Shown: in pieces, positions 26,582-34,195 of the stretch | Layout of the letters: every line of letters starts with the position of its first letter | Position numbering within the stretch: the first letter of the stretch is position 1 | Assembly (NCBI GenBank): GCA_018700895.1 | Contig: JABIUV010000028.1 | Coordinates: 1 to 60,015 of the forward strand | Direction of reading: 5' to 3' | DNA length: 60,015 nucleotides | Source of the DNA: Bacteroidota bacterium | GTDB lineage: Bacteria; Bacteroidota; Bacteroidia; NS11-12g; UBA9320 | Made by a program: the position numbers and the translations under genes | The notes under the pieces: model-generated | The model's database searches: none | Told to the model about the DNA's origin: nothing | The model's input: only the letters and a program-made list of their open reading frames with translations

Positions 26582-26958
26582 TTCTGGGTGCATTTATTTT
26601 GGACGCAGTTAGGGACTGATTAAAACGATACACAAGCGCTAGTACAAGGTAAATTTGCATAATATCAATTCAATTCCTCAGAACTAACTTTTCTTTTTAG
26701 CTATTAGATGCGCTGTTTTATCGTGATGACTTTGAGCTAATTAAATATAAAAGCGACATCTTTAAGCATAAAAATACAGAATAAATAATTTTTTTTAAAT
26801 TATTTTTAGACTGGTAAACAACACAATACAAGGCCGTTAGCGGGAAAACAGATCTAATTCTGTTTTAACAAATACAAAGAAATGCAACAAAACCTTAAAC
26901 AAAATTAGGGAGATACAGGTTTAGTATTTATTATTGTTTAAAATTAAAATTAAAAATT
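26582..26958 (+). other. Long AT-rich 5' region of the rhodopsin gene
   Basis: No gene is seen in these 377 bases. A TAAATTTG box occurs at 26650-26657, about 300 bases before the rhodopsin start. The last 200 bases are strongly AT-rich and end in a run of AATTAAAATTAAAAATTATG. On the minus strand a TAATTTTG box lies at 26900-26907 but drives no visible gene. The start site for rhodopsin mRNA, possibly light- or nutrient-regulated, cannot be fixed by eye. Confidence 0.5.
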
Positions 26959-27693
26959 ATGTTATTAAATGTACTTACAATTCCGAAAGATGATCCAATC
27001 GCTTTTACCTTCTTTACAGGGTATATGGCAATGTTGGCAGCATCCGTGTTTTTCTTTTTCGAGCGTGGTAGCGTAGATGGAAAATGGAAACTATCCTTAC
27101 TTGTGTCCGGTTTAATTACTGGTATTGCAGCGGTTCACTATTATTATATGAGGGACTACTACATGGCGACAGGAGAAAATCCTACAGCATTACGTTACAT
27201 TGATTGGACGCTCACAGTGCCACTTATGTGTGTCGAGTTTTACTTGCTTACCAAAGTAGCTGGAGCCAAAACAAGTCTGCTTTGGAAACTAATCGCAGCT
27301 TCTGTATGGATGCTGGTGACCGGTTACATTGGTGAGGCATTTAATCCCGTAGGAGGCAGTACTACTCACTCTGTACTTTGGGGTTTCTTATCTACTTTGG
27401 GCTATTTATATATCCTGTATACTGCGTGGTATGGAGAAGTGGCCAAGTTGGCAGATAACAGTGGCGACGCAGCCGTTAAAAAAGGAGTACGCACGCTTGC
27501 GTGGTTCGTTCTAGTAGGATGGGCTATTTATCCTATAGGCTATATGTGTATGCCAGGTGGATGGTTAAACGTTGGGTTAGGATGGGAGTCTGCAAATGTA
27601 GATTTATTCTACAATATCGCAGATGCTATCAATAAAATAGGCTTTGGTTTGGTAGTATATTCTATCGCGATATCAGCCAAAAAGACGGCTTAA
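26959..27693 (+). CDS. Proteorhodopsin (light-driven proton pump type)
   Basis: A 244-residue seven-helix microbial rhodopsin. Key residues match proton-pumping proteorhodopsin: Arg79 and Asp82 (counter-ion and proton acceptor) and Thr86 and Glu93 (proton donor) in RYIDWTLTVPLMCVEF, the His60 that pairs with the acceptor, Asp222, and the retinal-binding Lys226 in ADAINKIGFG. The DTE motif indicates outward H+ transport. The spectral-tuning position (105 in the reference numbering) is Met90, the green-absorbing type common in Bacteroidota. The gene is followed by a strong terminator and then a decayed blh gene. Confidence 0.97.
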   Translation: MLLNVLTIPKDDPIAFTFFTGYMAMLAASVFFFFERGSVDGKWKLSLLVSGLITGIAAVHYYYMRDYYMATGENPTALRYIDWTLTVPLMCVEFYLLTKVAGAKTSLLWKLIAASVWMLVTGYIGEAFNPVGGSTTHSVLWGFLSTLGYLYILYTAWYGEVAKLADNSGDAAVKKGVRTLAWFVLVGWAIYPIGYMCMPGGWLNVGLGWESANVDLFYNIADAINKIGFGLVVYSIAISAKKTA

Positions 27694-27716
27694 TTCTTTC
27701 ACATTAAAAATATCTT

Positions 27717-27751
27717 TAGGGGAATACGACTGCGTGTTCCCCTATTTTTTT
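27717..27751 (+). terminator. Rho-independent terminator of the rhodopsin gene
   Basis: TAGGGGAATAC pairs with GTGTTCCCCTA (one wobble) around a 6-base loop, followed by seven T. It separates rhodopsin from the blh remnant. Confidence 0.9.
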
Positions 27752-27776
27752 ACTTTAAAAATTAGAACCACAAAAT

Positions 27777-28680
27777 ATGAAAAAACCACTGATAATGTTT
27801 ATTATACTCAATGTAGTTAGATATGCGGTGGATAGTATATGCGGTGGTCTTTCTTTAGAAGTACAACCAGCCATATCAGCTGGCTTGATTGCACTAGTAG
27901 GCATACCTCTTGGAGCAATCAATCACATCTTGTTTTTTGCAAAACAATGACGTCAGCAAGATAAAATTTTACGGAGGGTATTTTACTCTCATGACCTTAG
28001 TAGTGCTTGTTTGGTTTCTAAATCCTCTGCTTGGGCTAGTATGTTTTTTGGTGTTGTCCGCTTATCATTTTGGACAGTCACAATTTACCAAATATTCTAG
28101 TATCAGTCAATACAAGGCGAAATCTTTATACCTGACGTGGGGTGTTGCGGTCACATCGGGATTATGCTTATTTAACAACCAAGAAATACTAAATTTGGGT
28201 GCAAGCACGCATGATTTGTCAGATACACTCCCCTTATTTCAAGCTGACCTTTTTACTTGGTTATTTCTTATTTCGTCGTCATTATTTATAGTTATTATAC
28301 TTTCTATAGTGCCAGAAATTGGCTTGCATTTGATGCTTTTAGAATGTTTGATTTTCGGATTAATAGTTTTGTCATTATACGTACATTCTCTGTTAATTGG
28401 ATTTAGCATATATTTCGCAACGCTCCATTCTTGGAAGGTACTTGGCCAAGAGTTTCAATTTTTGTATTATCTGAATTACTTTTTGCGTAACCAACCTATA
28501 GGTTTTACATCTCCATTGGTCATAGAGAATTTGCCGTTGGCAGATTTGAGTTTGTATGTTCCCCTTGTCTTACCTTTTATTTTTTGCTGTATTACCTCAA
28601 CTGTTGTATCTCCAATCTTAGCTACGATTGCTACCTGTCCATATTTTGAGAGTGGGAAACAAACTAAGCCACCTACTTGA
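27777..28680 (+). pseudogene. blh: Decayed beta-carotene 15,15'-dioxygenase (Brp/Blh family)
   Basis: Blh splits beta-carotene into retinal and usually accompanies proteorhodopsin. Here the N-terminal frame (from ATG 27777) ends at TGA 27948. The rest continues in the +1 frame, and removing one T from the T6 run at 27933-27938 restores one protein. Conserved motifs are also altered. PHGAxDH reads PLGAINH (His to Leu, Asp to Asn), and the HSxxH pair reads HSWKV, losing the second histidine. SAYHFG and the LHS histidine remain. The final PH-type motif appears to read CPYFES. Several independent changes argue for real decay rather than one assembly error. Confidence 0.85.
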
Positions 28681-28718
28681 GGCTTCGTAGTGTAATCGTT
28701 GTAGTATTGGTACAGGAC

Positions 28719-28889
28719 TCATCCTTTTTTGAATTTGCCTTGTCCTGCAGCTATATTCCAAAAACATTTGGCGTGGCCGTAGGTATTAGGGAACTTATGC
28801 TTGTACACATCATAGTAGTATCTTTTCATAAACTCAACACAAAACAGTAACGAAAACCGTTGCAAATAAGGCAGCTTATACCACAGAAG
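28719..28889 (-). other. Open minus-strand remnant of unknown origin
   Basis: Within the gene-poor gap after blh, a minus-strand frame of 56 codons is open between two stops. It has protein-like composition (WYKLPYLQRF, MKRYYYDVYKHKFPNTYGHA, FWNIAAGQGKFKKG). An ATG exists at 28829, giving 36 residues. It could be the 3' remnant of a deleted gene. No family is recognised. Confidence 0.3.
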
Positions 28890-28957
28890 CTACAGTGCCT
28901 GCTCAGTACCACACTTCGATACAATTTCTAATTCCATTTCTCTCCATCAAAAATCAC

Positions 28958-29722
28958 TCAGTTTGACAACGTAATACCCACCGGGCAATGGTCGCTCCCA
29001 AAGGTGTCATTATCTATAAATGCATCAGTCATCTTAGGCATAAGAGTGTCTGATAACAAGAAGTAATCTATTCGCCATACCGCATTATTCTTTCGGGCAT
29101 TGAAACGCATACTCCAAAAACTGTACTTTACCTCTTCGGGGTGTAATTCTCTAAAGGAATCTTTTAGCCCTATACCTAATATGCTATCTAGTCCATCAAT
29201 CTCTACTTGTGTATAGCCACTTGTTTTATTATAGTTGCTTTTATCATTTTTGAGGTCTATGGCACGGTGAGCTACGTTAAAATCACCCGTAACGACAATA
29301 GGCTTTTTGCTTTGCAGATCATTTAAGTAATTTTTAAAAGCTTCATCCCATGTGGCTCTGTATTCGAGCCTCTTTAGGCCAGCACCACTATTGGGTACAT
29401 ATACATTTACAAGATAAAAATCGGCGTACTCCGCACAAATTATGCGGCCCTCATCATCGTGCTCGGCAATACCCATATCGGTTGTTACACAGATAGGTTC
29501 AGTTTTGCTCAGTATAGCTACGCCACTGTATCCCTTTTTGGTAGCAGAGTTAGAGTAAATGTGGAAACCATTGAGATCGGCAAGCGCCTCCTGTACTTGG
29601 TCATCTTGTGCTTTGGTTTCTTGCAGGCAATAGATGTCTGCACCACTATCGTTTATGATATCAATAAGTCCTTTTTTGACCGTGGCTCTTACGCCATTCA
29701 CATTCCAAGAGATGATTTGCAT
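28958..29722 (-). CDS. xthA: Exodeoxyribonuclease III (AP endonuclease)
   Basis: A 254-residue exonuclease/endonuclease/phosphatase-fold enzyme of normal length. ISWNVNGVRA, the metal-binding Glu in LQETKAQDD, VNVYVPNSG, TGDFNVAHRAIDL and the final SDHCPVGI match ExoIII/APE1. It cuts DNA at abasic sites in base excision repair and also trims 3' ends. It is monocistronic and divergent from the methyltransferase gene. Confidence 0.95.
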   Translation of the reverse strand: MQIISWNVNGVRATVKKGLIDIINDSGADIYCLQETKAQDDQVQEALADLNGFHIYSNSATKKGYSGVAILSKTEPICVTTDMGIAEHDDEGRIICAEYADFYLVNVYVPNSGAGLKRLEYRATWDEAFKNYLNDLQSKKPIVVTGDFNVAHRAIDLKNDKSNYNKTSGYTQVEIDGLDSILGIGLKDSFRELHPEEVKYSFWSMRFNARKNNAVWRIDYFLLSDTLMPKMTDAFIDNDTFGSDHCPVGITLSN

Positions 29723-29757
29723 ACCTCAATGTTAATCAAATTTTGAGGGGATTTCAA

Positions 29758-29765
29758 TACTTTTG
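29758..29765 (+). promoter_or_regulatory. -7 box for the methyltransferase gene
   Basis: TACTTTTG matches TAnnTTTG and lies 23 bases before the GTG start. Confidence 0.45.
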
Positions 29766-29788
29766 TTCAACATCATATCAGACTCCCC

Positions 29789-30433
29789 GTGGATATACTA
29801 AACCAGCTTAAAAATATAGACTTATACCTGCTCGATCAGATAATGAAAGGGCGGCTTAATGCATCAAGCCGTATACTGGATGCAGGTTGTGGCGAAGGGC
29901 GAAACTGCCACTTTTTGATAGATCAAGGATGTTCAGTTCTTGGAATTGATCCGCTGCCTGAAGCTATAGCAACGCTCCAAGAGGTGTATCCTCATTTGTC
30001 AGAAGAGTTTATAGTATGTGCTATAGAAGATTATAAAACGGAAGAAAACTTTGACTTTATTATTTGTAATGCGGTTCTCCATTTTGCAGAATCGCATTAT
30101 CAGTTTCAGTGTATGATGGCTGCTTTGGCTAACCTTTTGACCGAAACGGGTGTGTTGTTCATACGTATGACATCGGATTTTGCAACTAGTATGGCTTTTG
30201 TATCAGATGAGAATGGTCGTGCTGATTTGCCCGACGGAACCAATAGATATTTAATGACAAAGAGTGAATTGGTGAAAGCGATGAATGAGAATAAACTTCA
30301 CTTCGTAGAGCCGCTCAAAACCATAAATGTGGATGACCAACGCTGTATGTCAACCTTGGTACTTTCCAAAGAAGCAAAGGTAGCACTAGATATAGGGTGG
30401 CTTGACCTAAGCCAAAATCCTATGATGCGATAA
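29789..30433 (+). CDS. Class I SAM-dependent methyltransferase
   Basis: A 214-residue Rossmann-fold methyltransferase. Motif I is ILDAGCGEGRNCHFL, followed by the acidic GIDP and the post-motif FDFIICNAVLHF. The GTG start gives an N-terminus (MDILNQLKN) suitable for the fold. The substrate is unknown. The gene is close to tellurite-resistance/ubiE-like small methyltransferases in overall look, but this is not diagnostic. Confidence 0.85.
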   Translation: MDILNQLKNIDLYLLDQIMKGRLNASSRILDAGCGEGRNCHFLIDQGCSVLGIDPLPEAIATLQEVYPHLSEEFIVCAIEDYKTEENFDFIICNAVLHFAESHYQFQCMMAALANLLTETGVLFIRMTSDFATSMAFVSDENGRADLPDGTNRYLMTKSELVKAMNENKLHFVEPLKTINVDDQRCMSTLVLSKEAKVALDIGWLDLSQNPMMR

Positions 30434-30440
30434 TAAGGAA

Positions 30441-30887
30441 TTAAACTATGGAAATAATTTTCTCTTTTTTACCTGCAAAGGTGACTTCTCCACCTTGCTC
30501 CATACCCATAAGTTGCTGACCAATAGGCGATGATGAAGATATAACGAAAATGGTGTCTTCTCCTACGGCTACCTTACCTAGCCCAACGGCCATGTAAATT
30601 ACTTTCACATCTGTAGTGATAAGAGCTCCAAGCTGTACAGAGTCACAAGGCTTTGTAGCTTCAATCTGATTTAAGATATTCATTTCTCTCACAGCTACAT
30701 TCATAGTTTGGTTGAGTCGGTCCATTTCTTCCTGACCCATAGCTCTGGCGGTTTCAAATTTGTTACCTGCAGTGCTATTGTCCTCACCTTCTATAGATTC
30801 TTGTACCTTGTCTATAGCGTTTTGGAGTTCTTCTATTTTCGTTTGCTGCTTGGCTACACAAGCGGCATATATATCTGACTTATTCAT
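30441..30887 (-). CDS. GreA/GreB-type transcription elongation factor-like protein
   Basis: A 148-residue protein with an N-terminal coiled coil (KQQTKIEELQNAIDKVQ through MNVAVREMNIL) and a C-terminal FKBP-like GreA/GreB domain (LGALITTDVKVIYMAVGLG, SSSPIGQQLMG, VTFAGKKEKI). Such short GreA-like proteins are widespread in Bacteroidota and probably act in the RNA polymerase secondary channel. Automatic pipelines sometimes call them 3-oxoacyl-ACP synthase, which the sequence does not support. Confidence 0.82.
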   Translation of the reverse strand: MNKSDIYAACVAKQQTKIEELQNAIDKVQESIEGEDNSTAGNKFETARAMGQEEMDRLNQTMNVAVREMNILNQIEATKPCDSVQLGALITTDVKVIYMAVGLGKVAVGEDTIFVISSSSPIGQQLMGMEQGGEVTFAGKKEKIISIV

Positions 30888-30898
30888 ACTTGTCTGTT

Positions 30899-30906
30899 CA
30901 AAATTA
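30899..30906 (-). promoter_or_regulatory. -7 box for the GreA-like gene
   Basis: On the minus strand TAATTTTG matches TAnnTTTG exactly, 11 bases before the ATG. Confidence 0.45.
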
Positions 30907-30963
30907 GGGTTTTGTTACCTGAGTTGCAATACAAAATAACAGATTAACACACATTTGTACCCA

Positions 30964-31269
30964 ATGTTAGGATTTATCAAACGATTGTTTGGTCCGGGAG
31001 TAGACCTGGCCGAAAAGATGAAAGAAGGAGCAATAATAGTAGATGTGCGTGGCCCTGGAGAGTATGCAGGTGGCCATGTGAAAGGGAGTAAAAATATCCC
31101 ACTAGGTAATATTAATGCAAAAATGGACACCATCAAAAAGTGGAAAAAACCTGTAATAACCTGCTGTGCTAGTGGAATGAGAAGCGGCAGTGCAGCAAGT
31201 ATTTTGAAACGCAACGGTGTGGAGGCCTACAATGCAGGACCTTGGCAAAAGGCGGATAGGTTGGTGTAG
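30964..31269 (+). CDS. Rhodanese-like domain protein
   Basis: A 101-residue single rhodanese domain: IVDVRGPGEYAGGHVKGSKNIP is the typical substrate-loop region, and the active-site loop CASGMRS contains the catalytic cysteine. It probably carries persulfide sulfur or acts in thiol chemistry. The ATG giving MLGFIKRLFG is chosen over an upstream TTG lying in a promoter-like CATTTG. It is followed by a strong terminator. Confidence 0.88.
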   Translation: MLGFIKRLFGPGVDLAEKMKEGAIIVDVRGPGEYAGGHVKGSKNIPLGNINAKMDTIKKWKKPVITCCASGMRSGSAASILKRNGVEAYNAGPWQKADRLV

Positions 31270-31270
31270 G

Positions 31271-31298
31271 AACACGCCTGCAGGCGTGTTTTTTTTTC
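31271..31298 (+). terminator. Rho-independent terminator of the rhodanese gene
   Basis: AACACGCCTG pairs perfectly with CAGGCGTGTT and is followed by a run of T. It lies two bases after the stop codon. Confidence 0.92.
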
Positions 31299-31360
31299 GT
31301 TGTTACATAACGGAACGTTTATTGATCTAATAGTTCTATAATTGAATTATTCAAAAAAAT

Positions 31361-31651
31361 ATGGCAAGTTTTAAAGAAGCAGTAAGTGGAGATATACCTG
31401 TTTTGGTAGATTTTCATGCAGAGTGGTGTGGTCCGTGTAAGATGATGCCACCTATTCTAGAGGAAGTGAAAGATGAGTTGGGTGACCAAGTCAAAATTAT
31501 TAAAATAGACGTAGACAAAAATAAAGCCTTGGCCGAAGCTTACGCGGTACGAGGAGTTCCTACGCTTATGATTTTCAAAGATGGAAAACTAGCGTGGCGT
31601 GATAGCGGAGTAAGGCAGGCTGGGGAGCTGGTTGATTTGTTGAAGGGGTAG
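31361..31651 (+). CDS. Thioredoxin
   Basis: A 96-residue classical thioredoxin fold: active site Trp22-Cys23-Gly-Pro-Cys26, KIIKIDVDKN and the cis-proline segment VRGVPTLMIF. There is no signal peptide, so it acts in the cytoplasm on ribonucleotide reductase, peroxiredoxins or similar. It lies just after a rhodanese gene but is separated from it by a terminator. Confidence 0.93.
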   Translation: MASFKEAVSGDIPVLVDFHAEWCGPCKMMPPILEEVKDELGDQVKIIKIDVDKNKALAEAYAVRGVPTLMIFKDGKLAWRDSGVRQAGELVDLLKG

Positions 31652-31736
31652 AGAAAGAAGATTTTAGAAAGTAGAATTTAGAAGTTAGACTCCCTTTGCT
31701 CTGGCTTCTGTAAGTTGGTTGCTCATCCTTCGGTAC

Positions 31737-31753
31737 ATTCCGCTGTGCGGAAT
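31737..31753. repeat. REP-like hairpin in an intergenic repeat
   Basis: ATTCCGC-TGT-GCGGAAT forms a perfect 7-bp stem with a 3-base loop, inside a 200-base gap that also holds CATTCTGAGTG-type repeat sequence and a TTAGAA-rich tract at about 31660-31690. It has no T-run, so it is not a simple terminator. Confidence 0.5.
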
Positions 31754-31852
31754 ACTCAGGACGACAACGTCTCCGATCTAATGGTTGTGGATTGTCATTC
31801 TGAGTGTTATTCAACGAAAGGGGAATAATTTATCGAGGAATGGACAAGATGA

Positions 31853-32215
31853 CTAGTTTTTAATTAACGAAATTGTTTCATTTATAATGGCATCTTCACG
31901 CACCCTGTCAAATATTACTGAGTCGTTTACAATTATCTTATAGACTATGTTAGAATGCTCTAAGTCCCTTATAGCTCCTTTTTCAAGCAGAAGAGTAATT
32001 GGTGCACGCTTAGGTGTCGTCTCAAAAAAACGCATAATTCGACCATAACTCTTACTGTTTGCCTCTAAATGAAACCATTGTGGATGTTGAAAAATCTGAA
32101 TTTTAGCAACTCTAGAACTATGTTTACGTCTAGCCTTGTATTCATTATGACTAAATGAGCCGATTACTTTATCGTATTTTTTCGGTCTATGGTCTACAAA
32201 TATTACGTAACACAA
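31853..32215 (-). CDS. Hypothetical protein, probably membrane-anchored, uncertain 5' end
   Basis: A 120-residue frame from TTG with a basic, polar body (NEYKARRKHSSRVAKIQIF, MRFFETTPKRAPITLLL). The frame stays open upstream to 32284 without an ATG, and that extension adds a basic stretch and a hydrophobic helix (VFTILGLIGLCYVIFV). The true start may therefore be a rare codon, or the 5' end may have been displaced by the adjacent repeat tract. No family is recognised. Confidence 0.5.
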   Translation of the reverse strand: MCYVIFVDHRPKKYDKVIGSFSHNEYKARRKHSSRVAKIQIFQHPQWFHLEANSKSYGRIMRFFETTPKRAPITLLLEKGAIRDLEHSNIVYKIIVNDSVIFDRVREDAIINETISLIKN

Positions 32216-32290
32216 ACCAATCAGTCCAAGAATGGTAAATACCTTCGAAATATTCTCTTTGGTCTTTTTCTTTATTGATGAATGTTATAT

Positions 32291-32374
32291 AGTCTCATAT
32301 CTCTAGTCTAACATCTACAGTCTGTTTTCAAGGTGTCATATATCTAGTCTCATATCTAAAGTCTACCGTCTAAA
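32291..32374. repeat. Short degenerate direct-repeat tract (AGTCTCATATCT units)
   Basis: AGTCTCATATCT occurs exactly at 32291-32302 and again at 32346-32357, with related AGTCTA/CATCTA/CAGTCT words between and after. It lies just 5' of the hypothetical gene and next to the menB stop. Confidence 0.5.
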
Positions 32375-32379
32375 ATTGC

Positions 32380-33216
32380 CTATGGCAAATACTCCTTCTT
32401 AAAGTTCGGTTTACGTTTTTCTAAAAAGGCATCACGTCCTTCTTTGGCTTCGTCGGTCATGTAGGCAAGGCGTGTAGCTTCACCAGCAAATACCTGCTGC
32501 CCTACCATGCCATCATCGGTGAGGTTCATAGCAAATTTGAGCATCTTGATACTCGTAGGTGATTTTTCTAAAATTTCTTGAGCCCATTGGTAGGCTGTAT
32601 CTTCTAACTCGGCGTGTGGTACTACGGCATTTACCATTCCCATTTCAAACGCTTCTAGAGCAGAGTAATTTCGTCCTAGGAAAAATATCTCACGGGCACG
32701 TTTCTGACCTACCATTTTGGTCAAGTATGCAGAGCCATATCCACCATCAAAACTGGTTACATCTGCATCGGTTTGCTTGAAAATGGCGTGCTCCTTACTT
32801 GCTAGCGTCATATCGCATACCACATGTAGACTATGTCCGCCACCTACGGCCCATCCTGGAACAACTGCAATTACAACCTTAGGCATAAAGCGGATTAATC
32901 GCTGTACATCCAATATGTTGAGTCTATGGTAATTGTCTTCTCCTACGTAGCCTTGGTGTCCGCGAGCTTTTTGGTCGCCACCACTACAAAATGAATAAAC
33001 ACCATCCTTAGAACTAGGCCCCTCGGCACTAAGTAGCACCACGCCTACGCTCAGGTCTTCTTGTGCATCGTGAAAAGCATCGAGCAATTCACTCGTGGTC
33101 TTGGGGCGAAAGGCATTACGCACGTTTGGTCTGTTAAACGCGATACGGGCTACTCCATCGCATTTTTTATAGGTAATATCCTCGTATTCTTTTATAGTGG
33201 TCCAGTTTTGGCTCAT
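32380..33216 (-). CDS. menB: 1,4-dihydroxy-2-naphthoyl-CoA synthase
   Basis: A 278-residue crotonase-fold enzyme of normal MenB length. The motifs NVRNAFRPKT, SFCSGGDQKARG, VPGWAVGGGHSLHVVCDM, TDADVTSFDGGYGSA and the C-terminal MTDEAKEGRDAFLEKRKP are diagnostic of MenB, not of paa-pathway hydratases. It closes the naphthoate ring in menaquinone synthesis. A -7 box ends 4 bases before the ATG, so its mRNA may be leaderless. Confidence 0.96.
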   Translation of the reverse strand: MSQNWTTIKEYEDITYKKCDGVARIAFNRPNVRNAFRPKTTSELLDAFHDAQEDLSVGVVLLSAEGPSSKDGVYSFCSGGDQKARGHQGYVGEDNYHRLNILDVQRLIRFMPKVVIAVVPGWAVGGGHSLHVVCDMTLASKEHAIFKQTDADVTSFDGGYGSAYLTKMVGQKRAREIFFLGRNYSALEAFEMGMVNAVVPHAELEDTAYQWAQEILEKSPTSIKMLKFAMNLTDDGMVGQQVFAGEATRLAYMTDEAKEGRDAFLEKRKPNFKKEYLP

Positions 33217-33220
33217 AGGG

Positions 33221-33228
33221 CAAAGTTA
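33221..33228 (-). promoter_or_regulatory. -7 box for menB, 4 bases from the start codon
   Basis: On the minus strand TAACTTTG matches TAnnTTTG exactly and ends 4 bases before the ATG, predicting transcription from about the start codon itself. Confidence 0.55.
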
Positions 33229-33340
33229 GTGATTAGGAATTTGGGGAAATCATTTTATTGAGACGAATGATTATTCTCCGCATTATTACAGCTATCTATA
33301 GAAAATTCTATACGTCGTCTGAATGTATTGCTGACGGTAG

Positions 33341-33970
33341 TGTCATTTGGATTGGCTAGGGTATAATACATTTTGGTATAGTGATTTTAAATCTATACAG
33401 ATGCATAGATATCAGCAGTTTAGCAATTTTAGCATAGCAGGCAGTAGCTTACAAATTATGGCGGGGGCATCGGTAGGTGTATAGCGAAACAAACAATACT
33501 ATAAAAAATGGAATTACAGTGGTATATATCACTATCGCTTTGCCGGGAAAGGGGAGCTAGCACAACTAGCACCTACACATAGTGCTGTGGCTCAAGTAGG
33601 AAGAAAAGGCACAGCAGCGGCGATTCTCAATAAGGTATTTGGCACTAGCTTGAAATGGGATGGAGACATAAGTACGGGGTATAGGAGCAGAGCAGCCATA
33701 TTGACGAACGGCTCAGTTACCGATCAACGAATGCGGAATCTATTTTTTACAGATGTATCCTACACACTTTCCAATAGAAGAAATTATAGCGGATACCGCT
33801 ACATTGGGTATGACAACAAGGGTACGTGGCTTTTCACGATTGAGGTACAAAATATGTTCAACGCTCAAACGCTAACTGCAGAGCAACGTGAAACCACGGC
33901 ACTACTTCTTACCAAAGGGATCCGCACCGCACGACAAATCAAGTTAGGGGTATCGTATAAGTTTAGGTAG
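33341..33970 (+). pseudogene. C-terminal remnant of a TonB-receptor-like outer-membrane protein
   Basis: One frame runs from 33341 to the stop at 33968-33970 with a single internal TAG at 33482 (MAGASVGV, stop, RNKQYYKKW). The C-terminal part (LFFTDVSYTLSNRRNY, TWLFTIEVQNMFNAQ, RQIKLGVSYKFR) is a clear outer-membrane beta-barrel end with a terminal aromatic/Arg strand. No plug domain, signal peptide or start exists upstream, so only the last part of the gene survives. The TAG could derive from CAG. Confidence 0.72.
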
Positions 33971-34030
33971 TGATTTCCGACGGAATACTGTTACTACAGC
34001 GAATTTAGCACGCAGAGCACGCTGATTGAG

Positions 34031-34195
34031 CAGATTATCACGGATTTGATAAGTTGGCGAGTTTAAACTTAATTTTAGATTTAAGCTTAAGCTTCTCTAC
34101 TCTGCACACGGATGACACGGATCGGGCAGATTTACACGGATTGGGCTTTTATGTAGTCTTAGCCTTAAACTTAGATTTAAACTTATTCCTAATAA
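34031..34195. repeat. Intergenic tract with four CACGGAT units and TTTAAACTTA words
   Basis: CACGGAT occurs at 34039, 34107, 34116 and 34135, with GCAGATT words between, and is flanked by TTTAAACTTA/TTAGATTT words. A related tract (GCAGATTGG, GCAGATTTT, AAGGAT) is near 40645-40680. It is non-coding and its origin is unknown. Confidence 0.5.

Noticed and set aside
27930-27950. Programmed frameshift in blh at the T6 run
   Set aside because: There is no stimulatory structure or conserved slippery context that can be seen, and the catalytic motifs are lost as well, so decay is the simpler reading.
31271-31298. Additional REP element after the rhodanese gene
   Set aside because: The perfect hairpin is followed by a long T-run two bases after the stop codon, so a terminator explains it.
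32380-33216. Enoyl-CoA hydratase of the phenylacetate pathway (paaF or paaG)
   Set aside because: The length and the MenB-specific motifs, such as TDADVTSFDGG and the C-terminal EGRDAFLEKRKP, identify naphthoyl-CoA synthase.
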